Below are positions 17,587-26,867 of a DNA stretch of 42,615 bases, in pieces. The DNA is taken from assembly GCA_001970955.1 (NCBI GenBank), contig MPUH01000631.1, positions 1-42,615 on the forward strand, given 5' to 3'. Origin of the DNA: Stentor coeruleus. Its lineage: Eukaryota > Ciliophora > Heterotrichea > Heterotrichida > Stentoridae. Numbering within the stretch: position 1 is the stretch's first letter; each line of letters begins with the position of its first letter. Below the pieces are notes generated by a model. It saw only the letters and a program-made list of their open reading frames with translations. It was not told where the DNA came from and searched no databases. The translations under genes and the position numbers were made by a program.

Positions 17587-18400
17587 GTCTTTTCGGCTAG
17601 AGGTGTATATATTTGTGATTGAAGATGCGATTTTTTTAACTTTGAATATAATGGAAGATTATGTGAGTTTAGATTTTTTAAAGATTTATTATATAGTTTA
17701 GATTTGAATTATGGCTTTTGAAGGACTATTTAGATTAGAGAAGCTGAGGATTTAGAATATTTTGATATGAGGTTTTTTTTTGCAATGGGTATTACACAAG
17801 AGTTTCAGAGAGCTTAAGTTGAGAAATTGATATTGTTAGTGATTAGTTGGTTTATATAGATTGAGTAAGTATTTTTGGATGAAGATAGGCTTGGTTATAG
17901 GATTATTAGTAAGAGAGAATATAGGAAGGCTTAGACAAGGTTTTATACTAGAGGGTTTAGTGAGGAAAGATATGGAGAGAATTATGTTGAAACTGAACAT
18001 ATTGCTGGCTGGAATGAGGATGGGGAGTATGTTTCGAACTTATTTTGCAACTGAGGAAGTTGATGCATTTCCTTTGGACGGTGCTTTTTTATATTGTTTC
18101 AATGAAAAACAGCAACTTATAATACCCCCACATATTAAAAATTTTGGACTAAAAATCTAATTTAGCTTTGAGTCCACAATAATCATCAACAAAGAAAATT
18201 TAGGAAACTTAGAACCAAGTTTCAAGCACTTATTCAAAATAACCTGAATATACTATAATATAACTTATGTAAATCTTAACAATAAAGAAAGTTTAGAAAA
18301 AATGCCAGGAACTGAAAACCTTAAAAATAAAAACACTAAGGAACTTATTTTAGGTTTAACTTTCATGCTGAGTACTAAAATAAGGTATGAAATATGAGAA
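17587..18400 (+). pseudogene. Relic of a SAC-domain phosphoinositide phosphatase gene
   Basis: One plus frame (17587 to about 18055) reads, in the order found in SAC domains, DMRFFFAM (family D.RF.WN), LILLVISWFI (W.LP.I.GF), GYRIISKREYRKA, TRFYTRGF and ENYVETEHI. The last three match the family stretch with a GTR..RG motif and NYVETEQI. The next frame, from about 18035 to 18400, continues with EPSFKHLFKI, NITYVNLNNKESLEK and TKIRYE, again matching SAC order (F..HF, INL..Q.G.E). About ten in-frame stops of all three kinds and at least one frameshift interrupt it, and the catalytic CX5R(T/S) signature is not found downstream. SAC enzymes remove phosphates from phosphoinositides. This copy is a fossil. 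I see no intact copy in the window. Confidence 0.6.
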
Positions 18401-18936
18401 TGCATATAAGCTTATCCAACAATATAATGGAAGATAAAGACAAATATGAATAGAGTAAGACTGTTATTTAAAAAAACTAAATTATAAATGAAAATGAAAA
18501 GAAAAGGAAAAGAAAAGGAAATTATCAAGCTGCAAAGTCAATTTCTGGCTTAATAACGCCAATATGATTTCCTTCCTTGAAAACTTATTTCACATATATA
18601 AGCGAACAAGCTTACAAAAATTTTATTCTTAATAGCTGTTACAGTATTCAAAAATATATCATAAACACTTTCTTTTAAGCTACTCACAAGGATAAAACCG
18701 ATCTTTTCCTAATCAAAATCAGAATTCAATGTTAGGATAATTTTTTATATTTTCTCAATTTTCTCATATATTTCCCTCATAATCATTACAATCTCCTAAA
18801 CCTCAACCGCAAAAGCTAACAATTCCTATTTTCCTACCTAATATTTAAATCCCCCCAACACTTCCAAAACAAACTCCTCATTCACTTCAATACTAAATTC
18901 CCCAAAACCCTTTCACGCTAATTAATTATTAAAAAT
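18401..18936. other. Leader region of the enoyl-CoA hydratase gene
   Basis: From about 18560 the plus strand becomes C/A/T-rich with few G, especially 18770-18936, as before other plus-strand starts in the window. No gene was recognised. Confidence 0.45.
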
Positions 18937-19737
18937 ATGTTCTTTCGATCTTTTCACAATTTCAGCACCAACAAATTCATCTTGACCGAACAAATCGGAA
19001 AGGTCTTCTTGATAACCTTAAACAAGCCCAAATCTCTAAACTCCTTATGTACCGGACTTATATCTGAAATTCTTTGTTCTCTAAAAGCAGCTGATTGCAA
19101 TCCTACCATAAATTCCATCATCCTTACCGGGAGTAAAAGAGCTTTTTCAATTGGTGCTGATGTTAAAGAAATGGAAACACATGATTTTTCTAGTGTAACT
19201 AAAAATAATTTTCTTATGAACTGGGAAGATATTGCATTAATAAGAAAACCAATAATAGCTGCAGTTAATGGATATGCATTAGGTGGTGGTTGTGAAATAG
19301 CTATGATGTGTGATATAATAATAGCTGGAGATAAAGCTCAGTTTAGCCAACCGGAGATAAAATTAGGTATTACACCTGGTTGTGGTGGAACTCAAAGGCT
19401 TATAAGAGAAATAGGTAAAAGTAAAGCTATGGAATTAATACTTACAGGTGATATTATAACAGCACAAGAAGCTAAAAAACTTAAACTGATATCAAGAGTT
19501 GAACCTGCAGAAAAACTTATTGAGGAAGCTATGAAAACAGCAAAAAAAATCGCAGGGTTTTCACAACCTGTCGTCGCTTTAGCTAAAGAATGCGTCAATG
19601 TAGCATATGAAAATACTTTGAAATCTGGACTTTTATATGAGAAAAGAGTTTTTCATTCAACTTTTGCTTTAGAAGACCGTAAGGAAGGTATGAATGCTTT
19701 TAGTCAAAGACGACAGGCTGAGTTTAAAAATATGTAA
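18937..19737 (+). CDS. ECHS1: Mitochondrial short-chain enoyl-CoA hydratase, 266 aa
   Basis: It hydrates trans-2-enoyl-CoA to 3-hydroxyacyl-CoA in mitochondrial fatty-acid beta-oxidation and branched-chain amino-acid breakdown. It shows the full crotonase fold: the oxyanion-hole segment SIGADVKEME, ALGGGCEIAMMCDIIIAG with catalytic Glu 120, and FSQPEIKLGITPGCGGTQRL with catalytic Glu 140. The C-terminal FALEDRKEGMNAFSQRR is typical of ECHS1. The N-terminal MFFRSFHNFSTNK is basic and hydrophobic and fits a mitochondrial targeting peptide. The length is near that of the family once the presequence is removed. Start ATG at 18937, stop TAA. The next gene starts only 11 bp after the stop, in another frame. 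Confidence 0.95.
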   Translation: MFFRSFHNFSTNKFILTEQIGKVFLITLNKPKSLNSLCTGLISEILCSLKAADCNPTINSIILTGSKRAFSIGADVKEMETHDFSSVTKNNFLMNWEDIALIRKPIIAAVNGYALGGGCEIAMMCDIIIAGDKAQFSQPEIKLGITPGCGGTQRLIREIGKSKAMELILTGDIITAQEAKKLKLISRVEPAEKLIEEAMKTAKKIAGFSQPVVALAKECVNVAYENTLKSGLLYEKRVFHSTFALEDRKEGMNAFSQRRQAEFKNM

Positions 19738-19748
19738 TTAGATTATAT

Positions 19749-21437
19749 ATGGATATAGTAAGGAATAAAAAATTTCAAAGAGACTCTTTACAGAGTTATG
19801 CTGCAGAAGATATTCTAGCAAGAGATAAATCCCTTATAGCCTTACAAAAAAGGGATCTTAGTGCACCGCATAAGTTTAGATCCCCTAAAGCACGTGGTCA
19901 TAAAAACAAAACATTCAAAAAAGAAAAAAAATTCCTAGAAGAAGTCTATAAGAACAGTATAGAAAAGACCGTTAGGATGTTAAAAACTTCAATCCCATCA
20001 TATTTTTCTCGTCATTTCCGAGATAAAAAAGATTTGATAAGCTCTGAATCTACGAATAGACTTTTAAGCCCTTCAGCTATGAAAGAACTTCAGCCTACTA
20101 AAAATTATGAACATTGTGTTATCTTAATACATCCTATAGCCAGTCTATTACAAGCTAGTAATGGTATTGATCTTTATAGGGTTATTGACCCTAATTATAA
20201 ATTTTTTATAAGTCCAGGAAACAATGATGCATTAGTAAGGAAAATTTTAAATGCAAAATCAGGATGGACTAAGTCTTTTTCCCCGCATTCAGCGAATTTG
20301 ATATGGACTGACGTCAAAAAATCAGCTATTTTCGACCTGATACCCAAAGGCCCTTATGTGAAAAAAACTCAAATCGAACCCCAAAGCTTTGAAAATCCTA
20401 TACTACCTGAAGCTGAATATGTAGCTTTGTCTAAAACAGCTCTTTTAAACCCTCACAAGATTAAAATTTATAATAAACTTGAAGGGAACTCCGAATTAGC
20501 TTCAAAAAAGAAACTTTTTCGCAATATGACTAATTATTATAAAAACATAGGTAAAGATCCTTTTACTGTTATTCCTTTAACTTATCATATAACCAATGGC
20601 TGCAAAGATTCGAGTTTTTTGCAGTTCTGTAATAAATACGCTGAAATTGATGAGGTTATGAAAAATGACCCTTTTTTGAATAATGTTTGGATTGTCAAAC
20701 CTGGAGAAGCTACTAATAGAGGTATTGGAATTAAAGTATGTTCAAATATTGCTGAAGTTATGTTAATTATTGATGAAAAAAAGATTGTTCATGGAATACA
20801 GAGGACTTATATTGTACAAAAATATCTTTATAAACCACTTTTGTATATAAATAGGAAATTTGATATTAGATGCTATTTATTGGTTACGGTTATTAATAGT
20901 AATGTTCAAGCGTATTTTTATAAGGAAGGGTATATGAGAACTTCTTGTCAGGAATTTGATATGAATAATGTGCAGAATAAGTATGTGCATTTAACTAATG
21001 ATGCAGTGCAGAAACACTCTCCAGATTATGGCAAGTATGAAGATGGGAATAAACTGTCGTATAATGAGTTTCAGGTGTATGTTGATAATAATTTAGAAAA
21101 AAAAGTGAACTTCAAACAAGAAGTCTATCCTAAAATGCGCGATATAGTCCGTGACACAATTAAAGCAACATATAAACTCCTTGACCCTCACCGGAGAACT
21201 CAATGCTTTGAAATTTATGGCTATGATTTCATGCTTGATGAAAACTTCCAACCGTGGTTAATAGAAATTAACACCAACCCCTGCTTAGTTTTAAGCGGTA
21301 AGTACCTTACTACTCTAATTCCTAAAATGCTAAACCACTCTTTTGAAATTGTCTTAGACCAGTTGTTTCCAATTAAAAAGTCCAGTTTTGAAGGAAATTT
21401 ATACGAACTCATCTTTTCAGAAAGCAACTATAAATAA
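19749..21437 (+). CDS. Tubulin-tyrosine-ligase-like (TTLL) polyglutamylase/glycylase, 562 aa
   Basis: The TTLL ATP-grasp domain covers about residues 300-550. Visible motifs are VWIVKPGEATNRGIGI (nucleotide-binding loop with Lys), YINRKFDIRCYLLV (substrate and metal region), NKYVHLTNDAVQK, and FEIYGYDFMLDENFQPWLIE followed by INTNPCL (catalytic Glu/Asn for Mg-ATP). These enzymes add Glu or Gly side chains to tubulin of cilia and cortical microtubules. Which one this is cannot be told without a tree. The N-terminal 100 residues are basic and poorly conserved. Start ATG at 19749, 11 bp after the ECHS1 stop; the TAA stop is about 7 bp from the end of the opposing SDHA-like gene. Confidence 0.92.
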   Translation: MDIVRNKKFQRDSLQSYAAEDILARDKSLIALQKRDLSAPHKFRSPKARGHKNKTFKKEKKFLEEVYKNSIEKTVRMLKTSIPSYFSRHFRDKKDLISSESTNRLLSPSAMKELQPTKNYEHCVILIHPIASLLQASNGIDLYRVIDPNYKFFISPGNNDALVRKILNAKSGWTKSFSPHSANLIWTDVKKSAIFDLIPKGPYVKKTQIEPQSFENPILPEAEYVALSKTALLNPHKIKIYNKLEGNSELASKKKLFRNMTNYYKNIGKDPFTVIPLTYHITNGCKDSSFLQFCNKYAEIDEVMKNDPFLNNVWIVKPGEATNRGIGIKVCSNIAEVMLIIDEKKIVHGIQRTYIVQKYLYKPLLYINRKFDIRCYLLVTVINSNVQAYFYKEGYMRTSCQEFDMNNVQNKYVHLTNDAVQKHSPDYGKYEDGNKLSYNEFQVYVDNNLEKKVNFKQEVYPKMRDIVRDTIKATYKLLDPHRRTQCFEIYGYDFMLDENFQPWLIEINTNPCLVLSGKYLTTLIPKMLNHSFEIVLDQLFPIKKSSFEGNLYELIFSESNYK

Positions 21438-21444
21438 ATTTAGA

Positions 21445-23226
21445 TTAGACTATTTCGACTTGAGAAAACTTCACACTAACTACTTTATCTATATCTTTAA
21501 GCCATGTCAATGAATGCTGAGCAGGGTTAATCATATCAGGATAATCTTCTCTTACATGTACCCCTCTAGTCTCTTGCCTATCTTTCCCTGCAGCCAAAGC
21601 TTGTTTACACAAAAGTATCATATTTTCCAATTCTAAGCATTCTAACACCTCCATATTATATATAAACCCCCTATTGCGTATTTTCACATCTTTCATCATC
21701 TCAGCAATTTCATAAACTTTTCTTAACCCTTCATTCATTGATTGTTCTGAACGTAAAGCCCCAAAATGATTTGACATTGTATGTCTAAGTCTATTAGCAA
21801 CTTCACTTAATGTTATCGACCCTTTAGCAATACGATATTTTTCAATTCTTTCAATAGTTTGATCAATAATATAATGTGGGAAATCCTTATGTGAGGATTT
21901 AGGTCCTACAATTGATTCAATAATATCAGCAACAGCTTTTCCATAAACTAAAGTTTCTAATAATGGATTACCAGGGATTATACTAGCACCATGAATTGAA
22001 GAACTAGCAACTTCACCTATAGCATAAAGTCCTTGAACTGGGGATTTTATTGTGTTTGAAAAAACTTGACTATTAGAGTCAGTAGGTATACCTCCAATAT
22101 TAAAATACATACTTGGAGAAACTGGTACTAAAGTAGTCTCAGGGTCGATACCTCCAAGATTCCTTATGAAATTCCTTAAACCTTTATAAGTTTGTTCTAA
22201 TTGCCAATCTTTAACTTTTCTTAAGTCTAAATGAAGATGGTTTTTATCAGGTCCAACTCCACGTCCTTGAGCTATTTCTTGAGCAATAATCCTCACTATT
22301 TGATCTTTGTCTAAATTTGCATCTATTTTAAGGTTTTGCCCATCATTATTGACTAAATTACCCATAAAAACTAACTCATTTGGAAGTTTTATACCTTTTG
22401 GGTATAGTCCTAAAGGGCAAAAGTCAATAAATTCTAAATCTTGTAAAGGTAAATTAGCTCGTGATATCATAGCTTGACCATCCCCAGTACAAGTTCTTGA
22501 CTGAGCTGTTTCTTTAAATGCGCTTCCAAAACCCCCAGTTGCTAATATTGTACTATGAGATTTTATTACATGCACATCTCCAGTACAATTTTGTAATGAT
22601 ATAATTCCATGACATATTCCATCAAATAAAATCAGATCTAAAGCTGTATAATCAACTAATAAACGACAATCAACTTTCATTGCTTTACTTGTTAAAGTTT
22701 GTAACATACAATGACCTATACGATTTCCTGCTATAGCTGTACGAAAAACTTCTTCTTGACCATAATTTTTTGTTTGTCCAAAACTTTTGATTTGTAAAAT
22801 TTTCCCTTCTGGTGTCCTATTAAAAGGCATTCCATAGTTTTCTATATCATAAACTGCTTGTGGACCTTGTTTACAAAGTTTTACTACAGAAGATTTCGAA
22901 CTCATCCCTAAAGATTTTTTTTCTGTATCATAAGCATGAAATTCCCATGAATCATGGTTTTGATAGTCTAATGATGCACTTAGACCTTCAGTTGCTAAGA
23001 CTGAATTAGACCTTGTTGGGAAGATTTTACTTAGGATTCCAGTGTGATAACCTTTTTCTGCTAAAGCAATCCCTGCACGAAGACCCGCACAACCTCCTCC
23101 GACTATTATAACGTCATATTCATGAGAAAATATTGAATAGTTTTTTCCCATTACGCCTTCAGGCCGTATGGATTTAGGATTGTAAACCTTGGGACCAGAC
23201 CATTTACGGATCAATTGTCTGAACAT
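21445..23226 (-). CDS. SDHA-like flavoprotein lacking the active site, 593 aa
   Basis: It aligns end to end with succinate dehydrogenase flavoprotein (complex II). Dinucleotide-binding VIIVGGGCAGLRAG lies at 40-52. ENYGMPFNRT, ILATGGFG, TGDGQAMISRA and QDLEF are present, as are IHGAS..GNPLLETLVYGKA and C-terminal RGVHVREDYPD. The active site is gone. The covalent-FAD His of TRSH is Asn 74 (TRSN). FHPTG is FCPLG (Cys 270), and the TEGCRGEGG loop is lost. The catalytic Arg of the GRDVVAR region is not conserved. HYNMGG is YFNIGG (Tyr 374), and the Arg of HGANRLG is Ile 416. The N-terminal MFRQLIRKW is a plausible mitochondrial presequence. The frame is intact, so this is more likely a pseudoenzyme than a pseudogene. 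A structural or regulatory role in complex II is inference. Confidence 0.85.
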   Translation of the reverse strand: MFRQLIRKWSGPKVYNPKSIRPEGVMGKNYSIFSHEYDVIIVGGGCAGLRAGIALAEKGYHTGILSKIFPTRSNSVLATEGLSASLDYQNHDSWEFHAYDTEKKSLGMSSKSSVVKLCKQGPQAVYDIENYGMPFNRTPEGKILQIKSFGQTKNYGQEEVFRTAIAGNRIGHCMLQTLTSKAMKVDCRLLVDYTALDLILFDGICHGIISLQNCTGDVHVIKSHSTILATGGFGSAFKETAQSRTCTGDGQAMISRANLPLQDLEFIDFCPLGLYPKGIKLPNELVFMGNLVNNDGQNLKIDANLDKDQIVRIIAQEIAQGRGVGPDKNHLHLDLRKVKDWQLEQTYKGLRNFIRNLGGIDPETTLVPVSPSMYFNIGGIPTDSNSQVFSNTIKSPVQGLYAIGEVASSSIHGASIIPGNPLLETLVYGKAVADIIESIVGPKSSHKDFPHYIIDQTIERIEKYRIAKGSITLSEVANRLRHTMSNHFGALRSEQSMNEGLRKVYEIAEMMKDVKIRNRGFIYNMEVLECLELENMILLCKQALAAGKDRQETRGVHVREDYPDMINPAQHSLTWLKDIDKVVSVKFSQVEIV

Positions 23227-23775
23227 TTTTAAGGATGCTTTGAGAAAAATTTATTGGGAATTTAGTGTAGATGGCTTTTGGAATTTGGGTAGAAAAATTA
23301 GGCTTGGGGATTAAAGTCTGTAAAGTTGAGTGTTTATTAGATTATGTAGTTTTAATATATGAGTTAGCAGATTTGTGTAAAGACTTAATTAGTTATAAAT
23401 TGTATTTCAGTTGGGTTTTGAATAAGAATATATATATGAAATTAAAAGTTAAAAGATTTTTAGTACTAAATAAGCATGCAAAAATAAGCATAACATAGAA
23501 TATATTCTTTTATATTTATATACAAACTAATAAAAGCCTCTCTATTTTAATTTTTTTCCAAATAAGCCACTTTCTCTATCATCATCACCATCTTCCTAAT
23601 CCTATATCTTAACAATCCTAACTAAAATACAATTTTAAATCCAAAAATCTTCATCCTTTTCTCAACTCCTTCTCTCCAAATTCCACACAAAACTCATAAC
23701 ATCACAAATTTCTAGCACCCTCAAAAATCCCCAATTTTCTTCCACCCAAATTATTTTTAAGTTTTCAATCTATAA
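23227..23775. other. Divergent intergenic region
   Basis: Left: leader of the minus SDHA-like gene (G/T-rich on plus). Right, from about 23560 to 23775: C/A/T-rich and almost free of G, the leader of the next plus gene. A 75-codon frame at 23271-23498 overlaps the leader and is not believed. Confidence 0.5.
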
Positions 23776-24267
23776 ATGTCATCAAAAACCAATATCACTC
23801 AATCGTGGATCGAGTATCTATCTTCATATCAATACTCATTAAAAAACGAGGACTGTCTTCAATCAATCTACATTAAAAAACAAGACAAAAATGCGACTAA
23901 AATCAAAATTACGATTAATGAAGAAGAATGTTGGTATGTAGTTTGTTCATACTTTAACATATCCAAAATGCACAATTGCACAAATACTCTTAAATGGGAT
24001 GATGTTTTAAGCTCTTTAAACGAAAAGTGCCCAATAGGATTCTTCATGATAACAGAAAAAGATGAGACTCCAAACAAAATGCTTTTTACATACAAAACTC
24101 ATCAAAGATTTGTAAGAAATGATGACCATGTAAATATCAAACGAACAATCCAGTTGATATTTTCAGAACATCAGAATTATTTTGATGGACTTGTTGAAAT
24201 ACTAAAAACTTATCAACCCCAAATGTCAACTGTGTTTTTAGCAGAGCATTTACAAGGTTTATTATAA
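23776..24267 (+). CDS. Hypothetical protein, 163 aa
   Basis: I do not recognise a family. ATG at 23776 follows a strikingly G-poor leader of about 200 bp and the TAA stop is followed by a G/T-rich, C-poor trailer; that strand pattern surrounds real genes in this window and supports this one. Composition is mixed, with alternating hydrophobic stretches (KIKITINEEECWYVVCSYF, CPIGFFMITEK) that suggest a small globular beta-rich domain, then an amphipathic C-terminal helix (YFDGLVEILKTY). No signal peptide or membrane segment is seen. Confidence 0.65.
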   Translation: MSSKTNITQSWIEYLSSYQYSLKNEDCLQSIYIKKQDKNATKIKITINEEECWYVVCSYFNISKMHNCTNTLKWDDVLSSLNEKCPIGFFMITEKDETPNKMLFTYKTHQRFVRNDDHVNIKRTIQLIFSEHQNYFDGLVEILKTYQPQMSTVFLAEHLQGLL

Positions 24268-24932
24268 GTTTATCTATAAGAATTAGGTATTTATGAAAAT
24301 TTAAAATTTTTGAGGCTTAAAATACTATTTAGTACAAGTTTTTTTAGAATTTCGGTAGTTTTTTTGTATTTTTACTGCAAATATAATTTTTTTTGGATTT
24401 CTGAATAGGTTGCTTGGATGATATTTTTAGCAAAGCAGATTTTGTTGCAGAGTTTTCATTTTTGCAGGAATAATGCTTGAGAGGATTTTGTAAAGTTTTG
24501 GTTTGGAAGTGATTTTTTTTAGATGGTTTTAGAGATTTTATATGATTGGATTAAAAGATTTTTTTAGGGAAATGGTTTTTGTGATTAGGATCTAAGATAT
24601 TCTCTAAAATATCTCTGTTTTTTCAAGAACCTCTAGGGTTTTTTATTCTTTTCTATTTTGAAAAATCTCATAATTGTTGTAAATAACTACAAGTTTTTGA
24701 ATATCAAAATCTTGTGGCTTTTTTAATTTTACCCAATCTTCATAAAGATCTAAAGCTCTTTATGGTTAATAGGAATAATTCTCATATCTCCATCATCATA
24801 TCTACCTCAACAATAAATAAACATAAAAACCCTAAACTCTCAATTTATCTACATATTTTATTACACACATAAACACATTTTTTAACTTCAAATCATTCAA
24901 ATCCAAGTAAAAATCTTATACTAATCCATCTA
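24268..24932. other. Tail-to-tail intergenic region, no gene seen
   Basis: The first 300 bp are T/G-rich and C-poor (trailer of the plus gene). From about 24780 the plus strand is C/A-rich (trailer of SDE2 on minus). Some frames look hydrophobic only because the DNA is T-rich; stop frequency is near what I expect by chance. Confidence 0.5.
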
Positions 24933-25553
24933 TTAATTCTCATTTACTACCTTCTCATTTACATCCTTCTCATTAACTTCCTTCTCATTAACTTCCTTCT
25001 CATTAACTTCCTTCTCATTAACTTCCTTCTCATTAACTTCCTTCTCATTAACTTCCTCTATCTTTCTTCTTTTAAGCCCTTCAGCAAAAGCCGATTTCAC
25101 ATCTTGCATCGATTTCTGAACCTCAGCTTTATGCTGTTTATCATATCCTATATTTCTTTTTTTCGGTATTTGTGGCTCTTCATTAACTTGTCCTTCAATT
25201 TTTTTCTTATCATTTTGTTTTTCCTTCCATTCATTCAATCTAATCTCATTGTTAACATCTCGAATCCTCCTTCCATGCAAATCTCTACAAGCATCAAAAT
25301 TGTTTACTCTAGCAATCATCCCTTGACCTCTAAGCATAGACCCAAAGCCCCCTTTACCTCCAAGGATCTTAAGTGAAATTAATACTTCAGCATCTTCAAT
25401 CATAATCCCTAAAGGTCGGGAAAATTGACTTGCTCTTAGGTTTTCTATAGGAATTCCACTTTGATCAGCATATTTTTTAAGAATTTCATTTGCATTTAGA
25501 CCTTCCATGATCAAAACTTCTCCCTTGACACCTCTAATAAAAATCTGATGCAT
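24933..25553 (-). CDS. SDE2: SDE2-like spliceosome/replication-stress factor with ubiquitin-like N-terminus, 206 aa
   Basis: Residues 1-66 form a ubiquitin-like domain ending in Gly-Gly (LKILGG), and residues 67-101 carry the SDE2 signature [12 protein letters not shown] and [13 protein letters not shown]. In fission yeast, Sde2 is cleaved after this Gly-Gly and the mature part starting with Lys-Gly-Gly joins the spliceosome to promote excision of certain introns. Human SDE2 also acts in replication stress. Here the cleavage site is intact. A short acidic/basic linker follows, and the tail is a pentapeptide repeat VNEKE in about eight units encoded by 15-bp repeats. ATG at 25553, stop TAA. 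The role in this organism is inferred from the family. Confidence 0.9.
   Translation of the reverse strand: MHQIFIRGVKGEVLIMEGLNANEILKKYADQSGIPIENLRASQFSRPLGIMIEDAEVLISLKILGGKGGFGSMLRGQGMIARVNNFDACRDLHGRRIRDVNNEIRLNEWKEKQNDKKKIEGQVNEEPQIPKKRNIGYDKQHKAEVQKSMQDVKSAFAEGLKRRKIEEVNEKEVNEKEVNEKEVNEKEVNEKEVNEKDVNEKVVNEN
24936..25055. repeat. 15-bp tandem repeat encoding VNEKE in the SDE2 tail
   Basis: Six identical 15-bp units run from 24966 to 25055 (cttctcattaacttc), with two more degenerate units on the left. Each unit encodes one five-residue repeat. Perfect identity suggests recent slippage expansion, and copy number may vary between alleles. Confidence 0.9.
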
Positions 25554-26141
25554 TTTATATAATAACTATTGTCTTTTTTTATGTAAAGTTTTTTATAGAT
25601 AATCTTATTATTTTCTTAGGTTATTATGTAAATAATTGGGGTTTTTTAGATAGTTAGGCTTGAGGTTGAGTATTTAAGGTGAGTTTTTTGGATGTGCTGC
25701 TTTTTTTTTTGTGAAATTTAAAATCAAATTTACATAAAGATAAGTAAAAATAGAGAGTTTATACTAGAACTAGACTTAAGAGTTAGTTTATATAAAATTT
25801 TAAGGTTTTATTGTAAGATTTTGAAAAAAGGTTTAGAAAGGAAATATTTGTAGTTAGGTTAGGTAATGGGCTTGATTATGCCAAAATGTTCCAGTAGTTT
25901 AAAATGCATATATAAACTTTGGCAATAACCCTACCCTACTAGTTTTTCCCAATGAATAATAACTTAAAAAATCCATATTATTTTTAAATGCTATAAAATT
26001 TCCCAATAAAATTTGTCTATATAAACTTTTNTAAATGCTATAAAATTTCCCAATAAAATTTGTCTATATAAACTTTTTCTTACATAAAACTACTCATATA
26101 CCACATAAAAAACTCTTATTTTAAGGTATCTTATATTTGTT
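25554..26141. other. Intergenic region between two minus-strand genes
   Basis: The part next to SDE2 is G-rich on plus (leader of SDE2). From about 25920 it is C-rich and G-poor, the trailer of the next minus gene. A single-N join lies inside. Confidence 0.5.
25985..26077. repeat. Unmerged 46-bp overlap around a single N
   Basis: 25985-26030 and 26032-26077 are identical and are separated by N at 26031. This is an assembly join. Confidence 0.85.
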
Positions 26142-26867
26142 TTAACTTAGTTTTAATATTTCGTATTTTTTTCTCAAGAGTTCTTCTGATGTGCTTTGTG
26201 AAAGTCCTGCTAATTTAGACCCTATTTTATTCTTTTTCTTTGTATACATGTCAAAAGCTATTTGCATTTGTTCAGTTTGCTTTTTTAGTATATGATTTTT
26301 TTTAGACAGCTCAGAACATTTTTGGATAATCCCATCAATACCGTCTTTTTTTCTTTGGGATTTTTTTTCTACAACTTCAATCACAGGTAAGAGTTTTTTT
26401 TCTTGATTTTTAGGGTTTATTTGGAAATCCTTCATTGCTTTTATTTTAGAATTCATGTCTTCTATATGTGGAGCTTTGACTTTTCTTGCAGTTTTCATTT
26501 CTTTGATTTTTTCCATTGCATTCTGTTTTTTCAATTCATTATAGGCTTCTAAGTAACCTGTTCGTCTAAGATATGCTTCTTTTGACCCCCAAAGCTCAGA
26601 TATACAGATATTTGATTTTGGAGCATTTCTAAAGCCAGTCAAAACGGCAATATCTTTTTCAAAGAGCGAGGTTAATTTCATATCATTAAGCCTTTGCATT
26701 TTTGCCTGTAAACTTTTTCTTGGAATAATTTTAGGACTTGGAGTTAAATAGCCCATTAAGGGTGTTGATTGAGATGTTGATATTGGAATTTGAAATATAG
26801 GGGATTTTAAAGGCTCAAATTCTATGTTTTGTATATTAAGGATACTTTTGCGAGGTATATCTGTCAT
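26142..26867 (-). CDS. Hypothetical basic protein with coiled coil, 241 aa
   Basis: I do not recognise a family. The first 60 residues are rich in P, S and I (FQIPISTSQSTPLMGYLTPS). The middle (residues about 105-165) is lysine-rich, and residues about 185-225 (SELSKKNHILKKQTEQMQIA) fit a coiled coil. ATG at 26867 is preceded on the coding strand by a leader poor in G; the stop is TAA. A cytoskeletal or RNA-associated role is possible but not shown. Confidence 0.65.
   Translation of the reverse strand: MTDIPRKSILNIQNIEFEPLKSPIFQIPISTSQSTPLMGYLTPSPKIIPRKSLQAKMQRLNDMKLTSLFEKDIAVLTGFRNAPKSNICISELWGSKEAYLRRTGYLEAYNELKKQNAMEKIKEMKTARKVKAPHIEDMNSKIKAMKDFQINPKNQEKKLLPVIEVVEKKSQRKKDGIDGIIQKCSELSKKNHILKKQTEQMQIAFDMYTKKKNKIGSKLAGLSQSTSEELLRKKYEILKLS

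Noticed and set aside
21445..23226. TGA read as tryptophan (Blepharisma code)
   Set aside because: This and the other conserved genes have all Trp as TGG and no internal TGA, so the Blepharisma code is not supported.
23271..23498. 75-codon frame upstream of the SDHA-like gene
   Set aside because: It lies in the leader between divergent genes, has no recognisable domain, and its composition matches non-coding flanks.
24380..24660. Hydrophobic frame with several stops after the 163-aa gene
   Set aside because: T-rich DNA gives F/L/I/V text by itself; stop frequency is about as expected by chance.
24936..25055. Regular 15-bp repeats considered as CRISPR or satellite
   Set aside because: The repeats are contiguous without spacers and encode VNEKE in frame in SDE2.
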